This document shows positions 9,331 through 18,476 of a DNA stretch of 64,000 nt, piece after piece. The translations under genes were made by a program, and so were the position numbers. Positions within the stretch are counted from its first letter, which is position 1, and every line of letters starts with the position of its first letter. The stretch spans positions 110,566-174,565 of the forward strand of contig SSGH01000011.1 in the NCBI GenBank assembly GCA_008015835.1. The letters run 5' to 3'. Source of the stretch: Lysobacter sp. (lineage in GTDB: Bacteria; Pseudomonadota; Gammaproteobacteria; Xanthomonadales; Xanthomonadaceae). The notes under the pieces were generated by a model. The model was given only the letters and a program-made list of their open reading frames with translations, had not been told where the DNA came from and did no database searches.

Positions 9331-9953
9331 TCGCCGAGACCGAGTTGGGCGCGTAAGCCTGCCGTTTCGAACTTCGCGCCTTGATAGATCGTTTCGCGGC
9401 TACCGTCGCGATATTCGATGGTCAAGCGCAGACGCCAGTAGTACGGGCCGTCGCGGAATATCCAGGCGCTGCACGGGTTGTCGCGCGCGATTTCGCAGCG
9501 CGTCGCGGAACTCGTGGTCCAATCCGCGCCGCCGATCGAACTCAGGCCGCGCTCGCTCACCGCCATCACGACCTCGGGCCTGACATCGTCTTGATCGACG
9601 AGGGTGTCGGCTTCGGGGCCGGTCACGTCCTCGATAGTGACGCGCTTGGGGCTGGCGTCGTCCGCGAACCGCAGCGCGAACGCCCAGACGTAAGACGGCG
9701 CGGTTCCGTCGCGCGGCGCTTGGATGCCCGGGCCCGCGCCGTTGATCGTGACCCGGTCCGTCGACATCGGAATGAAGCCGTCGTCGGTCGCGTAGAAGAG
9801 CGCGGTGCCGCCGCCGGAGATGGTCCATTCCTCCGCGCGCACCGGTTTTCCGGCATAGGTCTCCGGCGGCCCGGCCAGCGCGGCCGGGACGCAGCAGAAC
9901 GCGGCCGCCGCCGTCATGACATACCGCAACAACCCCCTTTGTCGCATACGCAT
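9327..9953 (-). CDS. Secreted paralogue of the adjacent lipoprotein
   Basis: 208 residues starting MRMRQRGLLRYVMTAAAAF with a Sec signal peptide probably cleaved after PAALA. The mature chain repeats the landmarks of the downstream gene: ISGGGTALFYATDDGFIPMS, a GPEADTLVDQDD segment, DNPCSAWIF and YRDGSRETIYQGAKF. Two conserved cysteines (one in CEIARDNPC) could form a disulfide. The start at 9953 is chosen because the signal peptide begins there; a longer frame reaches 10115 into the aldehyde dehydrogenase gene. Function unknown; envelope location inferred. Confidence 0.8.
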   Translation of the reverse strand: MRMRQRGLLRYVMTAAAAFCCVPAALAGPPETYAGKPVRAEEWTISGGGTALFYATDDGFIPMSTDRVTINGAGPGIQAPRDGTAPSYVWAFALRFADDASPKRVTIEDVTGPEADTLVDQDDVRPEVVMAVSERGLSSIGGADWTTSSATRCEIARDNPCSAWIFRDGPYYWRLRLTIEYRDGSRETIYQGAKFETAGLRAQLGLGE

Positions 9954-10002
9954 GTGAATCGCTCCTTGAGCATGAGGACGGACGCCCGGCTCGGCACGGT
10001 GT

Positions 10003-11535
10003 TCAGAGATCGAACTTGATGCCTTGCGCCAGCGGCAGCGCGTCCGAGTAGTTGATGGTGTTGGTCTGCCGGCGCATGTAGGCCTTCCACGCATCCGAGC
10101 CCGATTCCCGGCCACCGCCGGTCTCTTTCTCGCCGCCGAAGGCGCCGCCGATCTCCGCGCCGCTGGTGCCGATGTTGACGTTGGCGATGCCGCAGTCGCT
10201 GCCGGCGGCGCTCAGGAAGGCTTCGGCGGCTTTCAGATTCGTGGTGAAAATCGACGACGACAGGCCCTGCGGCACGGCGTTCTGCATGTCGATGGCCTCG
10301 TCAAGCGTCGAGTACTTCATCACGTACAGAATCGGCGCGAAGGTTTCGTGCTGCACGATCGCCGCGTCGTTGGTCAGGCCGGTGACGATGGCGGGTCGCA
10401 CGAAGTTGCCCGGGCCGTCGATCGCGGTGCCGCCGGTTTCGACCGTGCCGCCGCTGGCCTTCGCCTGCGCGATGGCATCGAGGAACGCGTCCACGGCATC
10501 GCGGCTGTTGAGCGGACCCATCAGGTTCTTCGGGTCGGTCGGGTCGCCGATCTTGGTCTCTACTTGCTTGTACGCGGCGATCAACTTCGCCAGCACTTCG
10601 GCGTACACGCTTTCGTGGACGATCAACCGGCGGGTGGTGGTGCAGCGCTGGCCGGCGGTGCCGACCGCGCCGAACGCGATGGCGGGGATCGCGAGTTTCA
10701 GATCGGCCGTCGGGTCGACGATGATCGCGTTGTTGCCGCCCAGCTCCAGCAGCGAACGGCCCATGCGCCGCGCGACGCGCTCGCCGACCATGCGTCCCAC
10801 CTTGGTCGAGCCGGTGAAGCTGATCAGCGGAATGCGCTTGTCGTCGACGAACTGCTGGGCGAGATCGCTGCCGGCGTCGTTGAACAGGAAGAAGATGTCG
10901 GGAAATCCGCCGGCCTTCAGCGCGTCGTTGCAAATCTTCATCGAAGTGATCGCCGACAGCGGCGTCTTCGGCGAAGGCTTCCAAATCGAGATGTCGCCGC
11001 ACACCGCCGCGACGAACGAGTTCCATGCCCACACCGCGACCGGGAAGTTGAACGCGCTGATGATGCCGACCAAGCCGATCGGGTGCCATTGTTCGTACAT
11101 GCGATGGCCCGGGCGCTCGCTGTGCATGGTCAAACCGTAGAGCTGACGCGACAGACCGACGGCGAATTCGCCGATATCGATCATTTCCTGCACCTCGCCG
11201 TCGCCTTCGGGCTTGGACTTGCCCATTTCCAGGGCCACCAGCGAACCCAGCGCGTCCTTGTGCGCGCGCAGGGCCTCGGCGCAGAGGCGGATCGCCTCGC
11301 CGCGGCGCGGCGCCGGGGTGGTGCGCCAGACCTTGAACGCGGCTTGGGCGCGCTCGACGATCAGGTCGTAATCGGCCTGCGAGGAGGCCTGCACCCGGCC
11401 CAGCACCTCGCCCGTGGTGGGGTTCACCGGCTCGATGACTCCGGCGTCGGCGGTCTTCGACCATTCGCCGTTGCCGAGATAAGTGCCGGATTCGACGGCG
11501 CCGAGGCCGAGAGCGGACAGAACGGGGTGGGTCAT
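10003..11535 (-). CDS. amaB: ALDH7-family aldehyde dehydrogenase (aminoadipate-semialdehyde type)
   Basis: 510 residues, close to full length for antiquitin-like ALDH7 enzymes, which oxidise alpha-aminoadipate semialdehyde/piperideine-6-carboxylate to aminoadipate in lysine catabolism. Landmarks are [11 protein letters not shown] (162-172), the NAD-binding FTGSTKVGR (240-248), general base Glu264 in LLELGGNNA and nucleophile Cys298 in [12 protein letters not shown]; the double Asn and TTTRR are typical of the ALDH7 branch. The symbol is by family resemblance. No other lysine-degradation gene is adjacent. An A/G-rich leader precedes the ATG. Confidence 0.87.
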   Translation of the reverse strand: MTHPVLSALGLGAVESGTYLGNGEWSKTADAGVIEPVNPTTGEVLGRVQASSQADYDLIVERAQAAFKVWRTTPAPRRGEAIRLCAEALRAHKDALGSLVALEMGKSKPEGDGEVQEMIDIGEFAVGLSRQLYGLTMHSERPGHRMYEQWHPIGLVGIISAFNFPVAVWAWNSFVAAVCGDISIWKPSPKTPLSAITSMKICNDALKAGGFPDIFFLFNDAGSDLAQQFVDDKRIPLISFTGSTKVGRMVGERVARRMGRSLLELGGNNAIIVDPTADLKLAIPAIAFGAVGTAGQRCTTTRRLIVHESVYAEVLAKLIAAYKQVETKIGDPTDPKNLMGPLNSRDAVDAFLDAIAQAKASGGTVETGGTAIDGPGNFVRPAIVTGLTNDAAIVQHETFAPILYVMKYSTLDEAIDMQNAVPQGLSSSIFTTNLKAAEAFLSAAGSDCGIANVNIGTSGAEIGGAFGGEKETGGGRESGSDAWKAYMRRQTNTINYSDALPLAQGIKFDL

Positions 11536-11602
11536 CGGAAACTCCTGGATGCGCGGGGTCGGGCCGGGGGAGGGCCCCGCCGACCGAGGAAAGGGAAAAG
11601 AC

Positions 11603-11679
11603 TGGCGGCCCCGACACGATTCGAACGTGCGACCTGTCCCTTAGGAGGGGACCGCTCTATCCAACTGAGCTACGGGGCC
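11603..11679 (-). tRNA. tRNA-Arg(CCT)
   Basis: A 77-nt cloverleaf with encoded CCA on the minus strand. The acceptor arm pairs GGCCCCG with CGGGGCC, the D arm is AGCTC...GAGC, the anticodon stem GTCCC/GGGAC encloses CTCCTAA (anticodon CCT, reading AGG), and the T arm contains GTTCGAATC. It lies between the ALDH7 gene and an unrelated membrane protein gene. Confidence 0.96.
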
Positions 11680-11765
11680 GAGCCCGGCGATTATCGCAGG
11701 GATGAGGCGAACGGGCACCTCCAGCCGCCCCTGCCGGGAGCCGCGCCTTCCGCAACATGCAGGTC

Positions 11766-13550
11766 TTATTCTTCGCGCCGTCGAGTCAGGCCGGACACGA
11801 TAGCAACCAGCAGAACGCTGACGATCCAGCCGAAAAGCGTCTGCAGCCAGATCACCAGTCGGGTGATCCTCTCGCCGTCGAAATAGATCAATTCGTAGAA
11901 CGGCTCTTCATCCGGCGCGCTGATGATCGGGCCCCAGTAATTTTCCTGTTGCAGATCGACCAGAGGCAGCATGACGTCGAGCGAATATGCGAAAGGGCTG
12001 AAGCCGGGATATTCAGCGGGCGTGGACTCGCAGGTGTACCAATTGCCCTGACCTCTGACGAACTCATCTTCGCTGCTCTCGCTTTTGAAAGGGTCGCTCG
12101 ACGCGCCTTGCGAGGCGGAAGCGGGCGCAGCTTCAGGCGACGACGTTGCGCGAGAGCTATCCGAAGGCGCCGCGACTCTACAGCGCGAGAACGCCGGATT
12201 TAGGAATACGAGCGGATCCGATGGCGCGAAGACATCGTTGCCGGGCAACGCCATGCGCCAATAGAAGCCGCCGCAAACTAGCCAGCAGGTCGAACACCAG
12301 AGTACCAATTGGTAGGGACGGTAGCCGTAACCGGTAAGGGCGCCGAACAGCCAGTGCGCCGTTCTGGAGAATCTGCGGTAGATCTTGGCGATCCAGGGCT
12401 TCCAACCGAGTGGCGGCGCTCCGATCATGTCGAAATCGCGGATTTTCTTCTCGAACGCGATTCCGATCTGCCTGGAATCCTCGATGTGCCCCATTTCTCG
12501 CAGGACGACTTGTATCTGCCGCCAAGGCTGAGGGTTGAACGAAGGGCGGTTGTCCGATGGGCGTCGTGCGCGATCATTCTGCTTTTCCAGCCATTCCAAC
12601 CGGGTTTTCGCGTCGGTTGGCGCGCCGTTGCCGAGAATTCGGTACTCCAGCCCATCCAGATTGAGATCGCCGCCCCAAGACTCCGCATCATCGTAGAGCG
12701 CACCCAGTTGCGACGACATCAACACGACGGGGCTGACGGGGGACTGCAGCTTCTGGAAGAAAAGACCTCCGGAAACGTCGATGCCCGCAGCCATCAGTCC
12801 GCCGCTCAGATTTGCTTCGTCGAAGTACAGGTTCCCGACGATGTGCGCGCCGTTCAATGCGATCCCGGAGAGCGCCCGGAAGAGTTTTCCGCTCAAGTAC
12901 ACGTCGCCGTCCACGTTGATTCGATCGATGTTGATCGAATCGTCGAGGCTGCCGAGGAATTGACCGTTGCTGCAATCGAGATCGCCGCTGATACGAGCGC
13001 CGATGAAGCGAACCTCTTTCGAGGATCTGAATCGGTTCCGAAGGAAGATGTCGCCGTGGACGATCAGGCCGTCGGCGTCGATTCCGCTGACCCGGCATCC
13101 CTCGAGTTTCAAACTGCCGTTGAGCGTACATCCGATCAGTTGGATTGAGCTGGTGAAGCGGCATTTGCGGCAATGGATCGAATGCTTCGCTGTCGTGTAA
13201 CTGATGTCGAGTCGGCCCGTGATCCATGCGCCGGACACTCGGGGCCCTTTTTCGTGGACTGGTGCGTTTTCGTCGCCGCCGAGGATCAGAAAACGCAGAA
13301 AACTCGCCCTGATACGATTATCGCTGGTTTCTCCGCAAGGACGGGCCTTGGAAATCTTGGCCAGCTTGCCGTCCTTGCACGCCGCCAGCAATTTCTTCTC
13401 CGCGGCGCTGAGTGTGCCGAAATCTCCGAGCGATCGCCCCAACGGTTTCAGCTTGGCTATTGAGCGCGCCGATCTCGGGCCAGCGGATTCCGGCTTCCTT
13501 TTGAAATGGATGGCGAGCCGATTCCTGAACCGCTTCTTGCAGTGCGTCAC
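11766..13550 (-). CDS. Beta-solenoid-like repeat protein with C-terminal membrane anchors
   Basis: 594 residues from a GTG start at 13550, supported by AGGGGA 6 nt upstream; no in-frame ATG occurs until about residue 250. A basic N-terminal tail precedes a helical segment (SAAEKKLLAACKDGKLA). From about residue 105 to 270 come imperfect repeats of the type GAWITGRLDI, GSLKLEGCRV, HGDIFLRN, ISGDLDCSN, VDGDVYLSG, VGNLYFDEA, which suggest a right-handed beta-solenoid. Two hydrophobic helices follow at about 415-440 and near the C-terminus (LVIWLQTLFGWIVSVLLVAI), with a Ser/Ala-rich linker between. Function unknown. Confidence 0.8.
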   Translation of the reverse strand: MTHCKKRFRNRLAIHFKRKPESAGPRSARSIAKLKPLGRSLGDFGTLSAAEKKLLAACKDGKLAKISKARPCGETSDNRIRASFLRFLILGGDENAPVHEKGPRVSGAWITGRLDISYTTAKHSIHCRKCRFTSSIQLIGCTLNGSLKLEGCRVSGIDADGLIVHGDIFLRNRFRSSKEVRFIGARISGDLDCSNGQFLGSLDDSINIDRINVDGDVYLSGKLFRALSGIALNGAHIVGNLYFDEANLSGGLMAAGIDVSGGLFFQKLQSPVSPVVLMSSQLGALYDDAESWGGDLNLDGLEYRILGNGAPTDAKTRLEWLEKQNDRARRPSDNRPSFNPQPWRQIQVVLREMGHIEDSRQIGIAFEKKIRDFDMIGAPPLGWKPWIAKIYRRFSRTAHWLFGALTGYGYRPYQLVLWCSTCWLVCGGFYWRMALPGNDVFAPSDPLVFLNPAFSRCRVAAPSDSSRATSSPEAAPASASQGASSDPFKSESSEDEFVRGQGNWYTCESTPAEYPGFSPFAYSLDVMLPLVDLQQENYWGPIISAPDEEPFYELIYFDGERITRLVIWLQTLFGWIVSVLLVAIVSGLTRRREE

Positions 13551-13770
13551 GTGTGTCCCCTGTCCGCGAATCCAGATTCGCGCTATGAAAGGAGAGGCCA
13601 GTCATTCGCCCCCCCGCAACTGTAAGATGTGACAGGTCGTTGCGATTGCGGGTTCCTTGTGCGTTGTCGCAGTGGACAATGTGGGTTTATTCCCCGCATC
13701 ATCGCCGATCAAAGCCCAGCAAGTCGCAGCGGACGACATAACCGGGATTGCCGACCACAGGGAGAGAGGC

Positions 13771-15885
13771 ATGCAAGGGAACTCGCAGGATGGCGCCATG
13801 GGTGCCTGCGTGACGACAGTGGAAGAGGAGATGCAGGCCGTACGCGACGCCCGCCCCAACATCCTGATGATCCTGGTGGATCAGTTGTATTACCCCAATC
13901 CCGGTTACGGCGATGCGGGGTTCGCGAACGGCATCAAGGACATTTTGAATTTCCTCGGCGATGCCAATCCCGCGACGAACCCGTGGGCGAAGCATTTCCC
14001 GGGTTTCCGCAAGCTGCGCGAGCATGCGGTGGTGTTCACCGACCACACCATCGCCGAGTCGGCGTGCATTCCCAGCCGCGCTAGCTTGATGACCGGGCAG
14101 TACGGCCCGCGCACGGGCGTGACTCAGACCGACGGCTTGTTCAAGAACGGCGATGCGCAGAATTTTCCGTGGCTGCGCTACGACGGTACGCCCACGGCCG
14201 GCGATTGGTTTCGCGAACTGGGCTACAGCACGCATTACTTCGGCAAGTGGCACGTCAGCGATCCGCCGGAACACACGCTGGAAGGCTTCGGGTTCGGCGA
14301 TTGGGAACTGTCCTGGCCGGAGCCGCACGGTTCGTCGATCAATAATCTCGGTACGTTCCGCGATTATCAGTTCGCCGATCTCGCCTGCCAGTTCCTGCGC
14401 AATCGCGGCCTGGGCGTGCCCTACAATCGCGCGCTGTCGCAGCAGAACATCCAGCGCCCGCTCGACCCGCGCAAACCGCAGATCGGCCCGTTCTTCGCGG
14501 TGTGTTCGTTCACCAACCCGCACGACATCGCGACGTATCCGACGCTGCCGCGCGGCTTGAAACCGAGTTTTCCGCCGCCGTCCGAGGTGGCGTCGCCGCC
14601 GGCGATCGGGCCGGGCGGTTCGGTGCCGGTGCCGATGCAGGGCACGGTGAGCGTGGCGCCCACCGAGGGCACGTTCCGCGTGCCGCTCAATCCCACCGGC
14701 TTGCCGCAGGAATGCGCCACCGCATCGCCGACCCAGAAGGAACAACTGCTGACCAACAACAAGCCGCGCGCGCAGTACGACTGTTCGTACAAAGTGGCGC
14801 TGGGGTTGGCGGCGAAAACCGGTTTGAGCCTCGGCGAAGCCGCGGGCGGCGATGCGCAAACCATTCTGCGCAATGCGGTCAAAGCCACGCTCGGCATCGC
14901 GATCCCGTTCCAACTGCAGCGCGATGCCGACGCCGCGGCGGTCGGCTTCCTGCAGTACTACGCCTACATGATCTCGATGGTGGATCGGCACATCCTGCGC
15001 GTGCTGGAGGCGTTGGAAGAGTCCGGTTTGCGCGAGGACACCATCGTCGTGTTCGCGTCCGATCACGGCGAGTACGGCGCCGCGCACGGCATGCAGATCG
15101 AGAAATGGCACGGCGCGTATCAGGAAGTGGTGCATGTGCCGCTGGTGATCAGCGCGAAGCGCTTCAACCCGGACCGCGATGCGCCGAAAGCCATCGTCGC
15201 GCAAACCAGCCACATCGACGTGCTGCCGACGCTGCTGCGCATGGCCCACGCCGACGCCGACCGGATCGAACGCGCGCGTCGCAATCTGTCGAAAACGCAT
15301 GCGGCGGGGCCGCTGCCCGGCGCGGATCTGGTGCCGACGATCCACGCCGGCGGCGGCGCGGTCATCGGCCTGGACGGCCGGCCGCGCGAAGGCGTGATGT
15401 TCGTGACCGACGACATGATCACCGAACCGCTGCCGCGCGACGCCGACCCGCACAATGCGCAGTCGTGGCGGCAATACGCGGTGTTCGCCGCCACCGTCGA
15501 TTTCCTGCGCAAGCCCAATAAAACCAGCGTTCCGCCGCAATTCAACGTGCCGGATCTCTCGCCCGGCGCGGTGCCGCAACCGGCGCATATCCGCGCGCTG
15601 CGCAGCGGCGAATGGAAGTTGGTGCGCTACTGCGACCCGTGGAGCCCGGTGCCCGCCGCCGACCAATGGGAGTTCTACAACCTCGCGCTCGATCCGATCG
15701 AGAACATCAACCTGCTGATCTACGACGGCGTGTTCCCGGCGGTGATTCCGGATCGGTTGTTGCCCAAGGGCCTCGACGCGGACACGGTGGCGGCGAAAGC
15801 GATCGCGATGCGCGAAGAACTCGCGCGGCAGGAAGCCGCGATGCTCTCGCCGTACCCCAGCGCGCATCCCTCCGCGCGCGCGTAA
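13771..15885 (+). CDS. Type I sulfatase (formylglycine enzyme)
   Basis: 704 residues from the ATG at 13771, which is preceded by a strong GGGAGAG ribosome site. Sulfatases hydrolyse sulfate esters using a Cys-derived formylglycine; here Cys99 sits in ACIPSRASLMTGQ, the C-x-P-S-R activation motif. Metal ligands are suggested by NILMILVDQ (Asp37) and FASDHGEYGAAHGMQIEKW. The chain is longer than the usual 450-550 residues, with a Pro/Gly-rich insertion at about 245-390. No signal peptide is apparent, so either the location is cytoplasmic or export is non-classical. Substrate unknown; transcribed divergently from the solenoid protein. Confidence 0.9.
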   Translation: MQGNSQDGAMGACVTTVEEEMQAVRDARPNILMILVDQLYYPNPGYGDAGFANGIKDILNFLGDANPATNPWAKHFPGFRKLREHAVVFTDHTIAESACIPSRASLMTGQYGPRTGVTQTDGLFKNGDAQNFPWLRYDGTPTAGDWFRELGYSTHYFGKWHVSDPPEHTLEGFGFGDWELSWPEPHGSSINNLGTFRDYQFADLACQFLRNRGLGVPYNRALSQQNIQRPLDPRKPQIGPFFAVCSFTNPHDIATYPTLPRGLKPSFPPPSEVASPPAIGPGGSVPVPMQGTVSVAPTEGTFRVPLNPTGLPQECATASPTQKEQLLTNNKPRAQYDCSYKVALGLAAKTGLSLGEAAGGDAQTILRNAVKATLGIAIPFQLQRDADAAAVGFLQYYAYMISMVDRHILRVLEALEESGLREDTIVVFASDHGEYGAAHGMQIEKWHGAYQEVVHVPLVISAKRFNPDRDAPKAIVAQTSHIDVLPTLLRMAHADADRIERARRNLSKTHAAGPLPGADLVPTIHAGGGAVIGLDGRPREGVMFVTDDMITEPLPRDADPHNAQSWRQYAVFAATVDFLRKPNKTSVPPQFNVPDLSPGAVPQPAHIRALRSGEWKLVRYCDPWSPVPAADQWEFYNLALDPIENINLLIYDGVFPAVIPDRLLPKGLDADTVAAKAIAMREELARQEAAMLSPYPSAHPSARA

Positions 15886-15900
15886 CCTCGGAAATCCGGC

Positions 15901-15976
15901 GTAGAGCGGAGCGCAGCTCCGCTGAAAATTTCGACGGCTTCGGATACGGGTTCAGCGGAGCTTCGCTCCGCTCTAC
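15901..15976. repeat. GTAG-type REP doublet (REPIN-like)
   Basis: Two 26-nt arms in inverted orientation, 15901-15926 and 15951-15976, differ at one base when one is reverse-complemented. Each begins GTAGAGCGGAGC and can fold into its own hairpin (AGCGGAGC/GCTCCGCT). The GTAG 5' end is typical of REP elements of the Stenotrophomonas/Xanthomonas group (family knowledge). It sits just after the sulfatase stop codon. Confidence 0.7.
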
Positions 15977-15992
15977 GGAAGAACGAAAACAC

Positions 15993-16012
15993 AAGGGGCC
16001 CGAAGGCCCCTT
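15993..16012. terminator. Bidirectional terminator between convergent genes
   Basis: AAGGGGCC, a 4-nt CGAA loop and GGCCCCTT form a perfect 8-bp stem between the sulfatase gene and the oppositely oriented glycine-zipper gene. The T-rich side (TGTGTTTTCG when read on the minus strand) favours use by the minus-strand gene. Confidence 0.65.
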
Positions 16013-16045
16013 GCGTATCTTGCGTCTGCGAAAACGACGCCGCGC

Positions 16046-16780
16046 TTATTCCGCCTGCACATCCACGCGCACGCGGATGCGGTCGCCGGGGTGATAGTTG
16101 GTGCGGGTCATGTGCTGACGACCGGCGTATTCGTACGTCACGTCGTAGCCGCTGACGGTATTCTCCATCGGATACGTGCGATTGTCGTTTTCGGAGACCG
16201 GGTCGCACACCGTCACGCGCGTATTGCGCTGACGTTCCTTGGTGCGTTGCGCGCTCTCGTACACTTCGCGGCCGGCCATGCTGCCGACCATCGACCCCAC
16301 CGCTGCGGTGGCGTAACGCGCGGAGCCGCCGCCGACTTTGCTGCCCAAGGCGGCGCCGACGATGCCGCCGATCACCGTGGCGACGTTACGGCCGGTTTCG
16401 GTGCCGTAGCGGCGGTCGCTGTAACGATCATCGTAACGATCGTCGGCATAGCGGTCGCGGCCGTAGCCGTCGTCGCGGCCGTAGCGGTCGTCGTAGCGGC
16501 CGTCGTTGTAGCGATCGTCGCTGCGGTCGTCTTGCGTGTAATAACCGTCTTCGGTCCAGCAGCGCTGCGATGAACTCGGCGTGGTGCGATAGCTCGGCTG
16601 CAGCACCGGATCGACGCGGATCACCTTGGCGTAGTCGTAATACGCGGCGTCGCCTGCGACGGGGCGATCGCCGTCGCGGTAGGTCGGGGAAACGCTCGAT
16701 GTCTGCGCCGAGGCGGTGCCCGTGGCGGCCACGGCGGCGGCGAGACCCAGCGCGAGGATCGAAGCGGCGAAGCGATTCAT
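16046..16780 (-). CDS. Glycine-zipper 2TM surface protein with Asp/Arg/Tyr-rich linker
   Basis: 244 residues with a signal peptide (MNRFAASILALGLAAAVAAT, cleavage after ASAQ likely). Residues about 83-125 form a low-complexity DDRYxDGRYDDRYGR linker. It is followed by TVIGGIVGAALGSKVGGGS and VGSMVGSMAGREVYE, the Gly-zipper pair of the 17-kDa surface antigen (Rick_17kDa_Anti) family, and a C-terminal domain with CDPVSENDNRTYPMEN. Such proteins are outer-membrane or periplasmic and of uncertain function. The repetitive codons (CGATCGTCG-like in the complement) make indels likely in this stretch. Confidence 0.86.
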   Translation of the reverse strand: MNRFAASILALGLAAAVAATGTASAQTSSVSPTYRDGDRPVAGDAAYYDYAKVIRVDPVLQPSYRTTPSSSQRCWTEDGYYTQDDRSDDRYNDGRYDDRYGRDDGYGRDRYADDRYDDRYSDRRYGTETGRNVATVIGGIVGAALGSKVGGGSARYATAAVGSMVGSMAGREVYESAQRTKERQRNTRVTVCDPVSENDNRTYPMENTVSGYDVTYEYAGRQHMTRTNYHPGDRIRVRVDVQAE

Positions 16781-16986
16781 GGTGCTCTCCCAAGCGCCGG
16801 AGCGGCGCGAGTGCGAACGCTAGGCGCGTCCGGATAACGGACGCCTGAATCCGGACGCATCGAACGCCGTCGGCCCCGCCGCGTTTAGCGGGCCGTCAGC
16901 GCGCGGATGACGGCCGTCGCGAATTCGAGCGCCGCGTGCGGGGTCGCCGGTCGCGCCCCGTACGCGTCGCTCGGAAGCGCCGGCGC

Positions 16987-17421
16987 TTAGGCCAGCATCG
17001 CGTCCATCGTCACCGGCACCGCCAGCGCGCGCGAAATCACGCAGCCGGCTTTCGCCATGGTCGCGATCTCGGCGAACTGCTCCGGCGAAATTCCCGGCAC
17101 GCTCGCGCTCACGGTCAGATGCACGCCGGTCACGGTCGGGCCCGGGTCCATGCCCGGTTCCATCGTCGCTTCGGCGCGGGTGTCGATACGCGTCGGCGTG
17201 AAGCCCGCGCGCCCCAACACCGCGCTCAGCGCCATGCTGAAACAACCGGCGTGCGCGGCGGCGAGCAATTCTTCGGGGTTGGTCCCTTTTTCGTCGCCGA
17301 AGCGGGTCTTGAACGAATAATTCTGATCGGCGAACAGTCCGCTTTGCGGCGTGCTCATCGCGCCCTTGCCGGTTTGGATGTCGCCTTCCCAATGGGCGGT
17401 GGCGATGCGTTTCAAAGCCAT
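16987..17421 (-). CDS. OsmC/Ohr-family peroxiredoxin
   Basis: 144 residues. Cys60 in AAAHAGCFSMALS and Cys127 in KAGCVISRAL are the peroxidatic and resolving cysteines of the OsmC family, which reduces organic hydroperoxides in the cytoplasm. The start MALKRIATAHWEGD and the conserved GTNPEELLAAAHAGC fit the OsmC rather than the Ohr branch. It is a single gene, separated by 50 nt from the LysR gene upstream and by about 200 nt without an obvious feature from the glycine-zipper gene. Confidence 0.92.
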   Translation of the reverse strand: MALKRIATAHWEGDIQTGKGAMSTPQSGLFADQNYSFKTRFGDEKGTNPEELLAAAHAGCFSMALSAVLGRAGFTPTRIDTRAEATMEPGMDPGPTVTGVHLTVSASVPGISPEQFAEIATMAKAGCVISRALAVPVTMDAMLA

Positions 17422-17471
17422 GACGAACTCCCGTGCGTGTGGTGAAGCCGGAGTCTACGCGAGTCGACGTC

Positions 17472-18380
17472 TCACGCGCGGCGCGACGCATCGACGCCGC
17501 CGGGCCAATGCGCCTGCGCATGTTCGATGAACGCGCGCACTTTCGGCGTGAGGTAGCGATAACTCGGAAACACCGCGTGCACCGGCACCGACGGCCGCGT
17601 CCACTCCGGCAACACGCGCACGAGTCGCCCGTCGGCCACCGCCTCGTCGGCGATCATCGCCAAGCCATCGGCGATGCCCAGCCCGGCGATCGCGGCGTCG
17701 CGCTGCGCGAAGCGGCTGTCGGTCAGCAGGCGCAGCGGCGCATCGCGCAGCGTCTCGACCTCGTCGCCGCGCTCCAAGCGCAGCGGGGCGCGCCGGCCGC
17801 CGGGCGCGAATGCGATCAGGTCGTGGCTCGCCAGCTCCGACGGATGCTGCGGTTCGCCGCGCCGTTGCAGATACGCCGGCGCGGCGTACAGACCGTAATG
17901 CAGTTCGCCCAGCCGCCGCGCCGCGAGGCGCGAGTCGGCCAGCGGGCCGATGCGGATCGCCAAGTCGTAGCCCTCGTGCACCAGATCGACGATCCGCGAA
18001 CTGCTATCGACCTCGATCGAGAGCTGCGGGTAGCGCTGCAGCAGCGCGCGCACCCAATCGAAGGCGACCAGCAGGCCGAGCTCCAGCGGCACGGTGATCC
18101 GCAGCACGCCATGCGGTTCGCCGTGCACCGCCTGCGCGGCGCGCTCGGCGTCCTCCACCGCGGCCAGGATGCCCAGCGCGCGTTCGAACAGTTCGCGGCC
18201 GATCTCGGTGAGCCGCAGCGCGCGGGTCGTCCGCTCCAATAGGCGCACGCCCAATTCGGTTTCGAGGTCGCCGACCTGGCGGCTGACCCGCGCCTTCTGG
18301 GTGCGCAGCACCTCCGCGGCGCGGGTGAAGCTGCCGCTCTGGACCACGGTGACGAAGGCGCGCAGCCGGGCGAGTTCCAT
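17472..18380 (-). CDS. LysR-family transcriptional regulator
   Basis: 302 residues starting MELARLRAFVTVVQSGSFTR, the winged helix-turn-helix of LysR regulators (residues 1-60, with VSRQVGDLETELGVRLLERT), followed by a periplasmic-binding-like effector domain. The ending (WPGGVDASRRA) and CrgA/AaeR-like layout suggest a repressor or activator of the neighbouring genes. It is divergent from the DJ-1-type gene with 96 nt between; LysR proteins commonly regulate the divergent gene, so the cluster 18477-20504 is its likely target (inference). Confidence 0.93.
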   Translation of the reverse strand: MELARLRAFVTVVQSGSFTRAAEVLRTQKARVSRQVGDLETELGVRLLERTTRALRLTEIGRELFERALGILAAVEDAERAAQAVHGEPHGVLRITVPLELGLLVAFDWVRALLQRYPQLSIEVDSSSRIVDLVHEGYDLAIRIGPLADSRLAARRLGELHYGLYAAPAYLQRRGEPQHPSELASHDLIAFAPGGRRAPLRLERGDEVETLRDAPLRLLTDSRFAQRDAAIAGLGIADGLAMIADEAVADGRLVRVLPEWTRPSVPVHAVFPSYRYLTPKVRAFIEHAQAHWPGGVDASRRA

Positions 18381-18389
18381 TGTTGTTGA

Positions 18390-18424
18390 ATCGATTGACA
18401 GTCGGTCTCGATTCTCTCTATTTA
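18390..18424 (+). promoter_or_regulatory. Promoter of DJ-1 cluster overlapping a LysR-type dyad
   Basis: TTGACA (18395-18400) and TATTTA (18419-18424), 18 nt apart, form a good sigma70 promoter reading right. An inverted repeat ATCGA-N13-TCGAT (18390-18412) covers the -35 box, as expected for LysR binding that blocks or tunes this promoter. LysR occupancy is inferred. Confidence 0.55.
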
Positions 18425-18476
18425 TCCGAATTCCGGCAACCGGCATCGTGAGCGCCTCTTCTCCACGGAGCCCGCC

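Noticed and set aside
13699..15867. 722-codon open frame antisense to the sulfatase
   Set aside because: It lies wholly opposite an intact sulfatase with motifs and a ribosome site; the frame is open only because GC-rich codons lack stops in the mirror phase.
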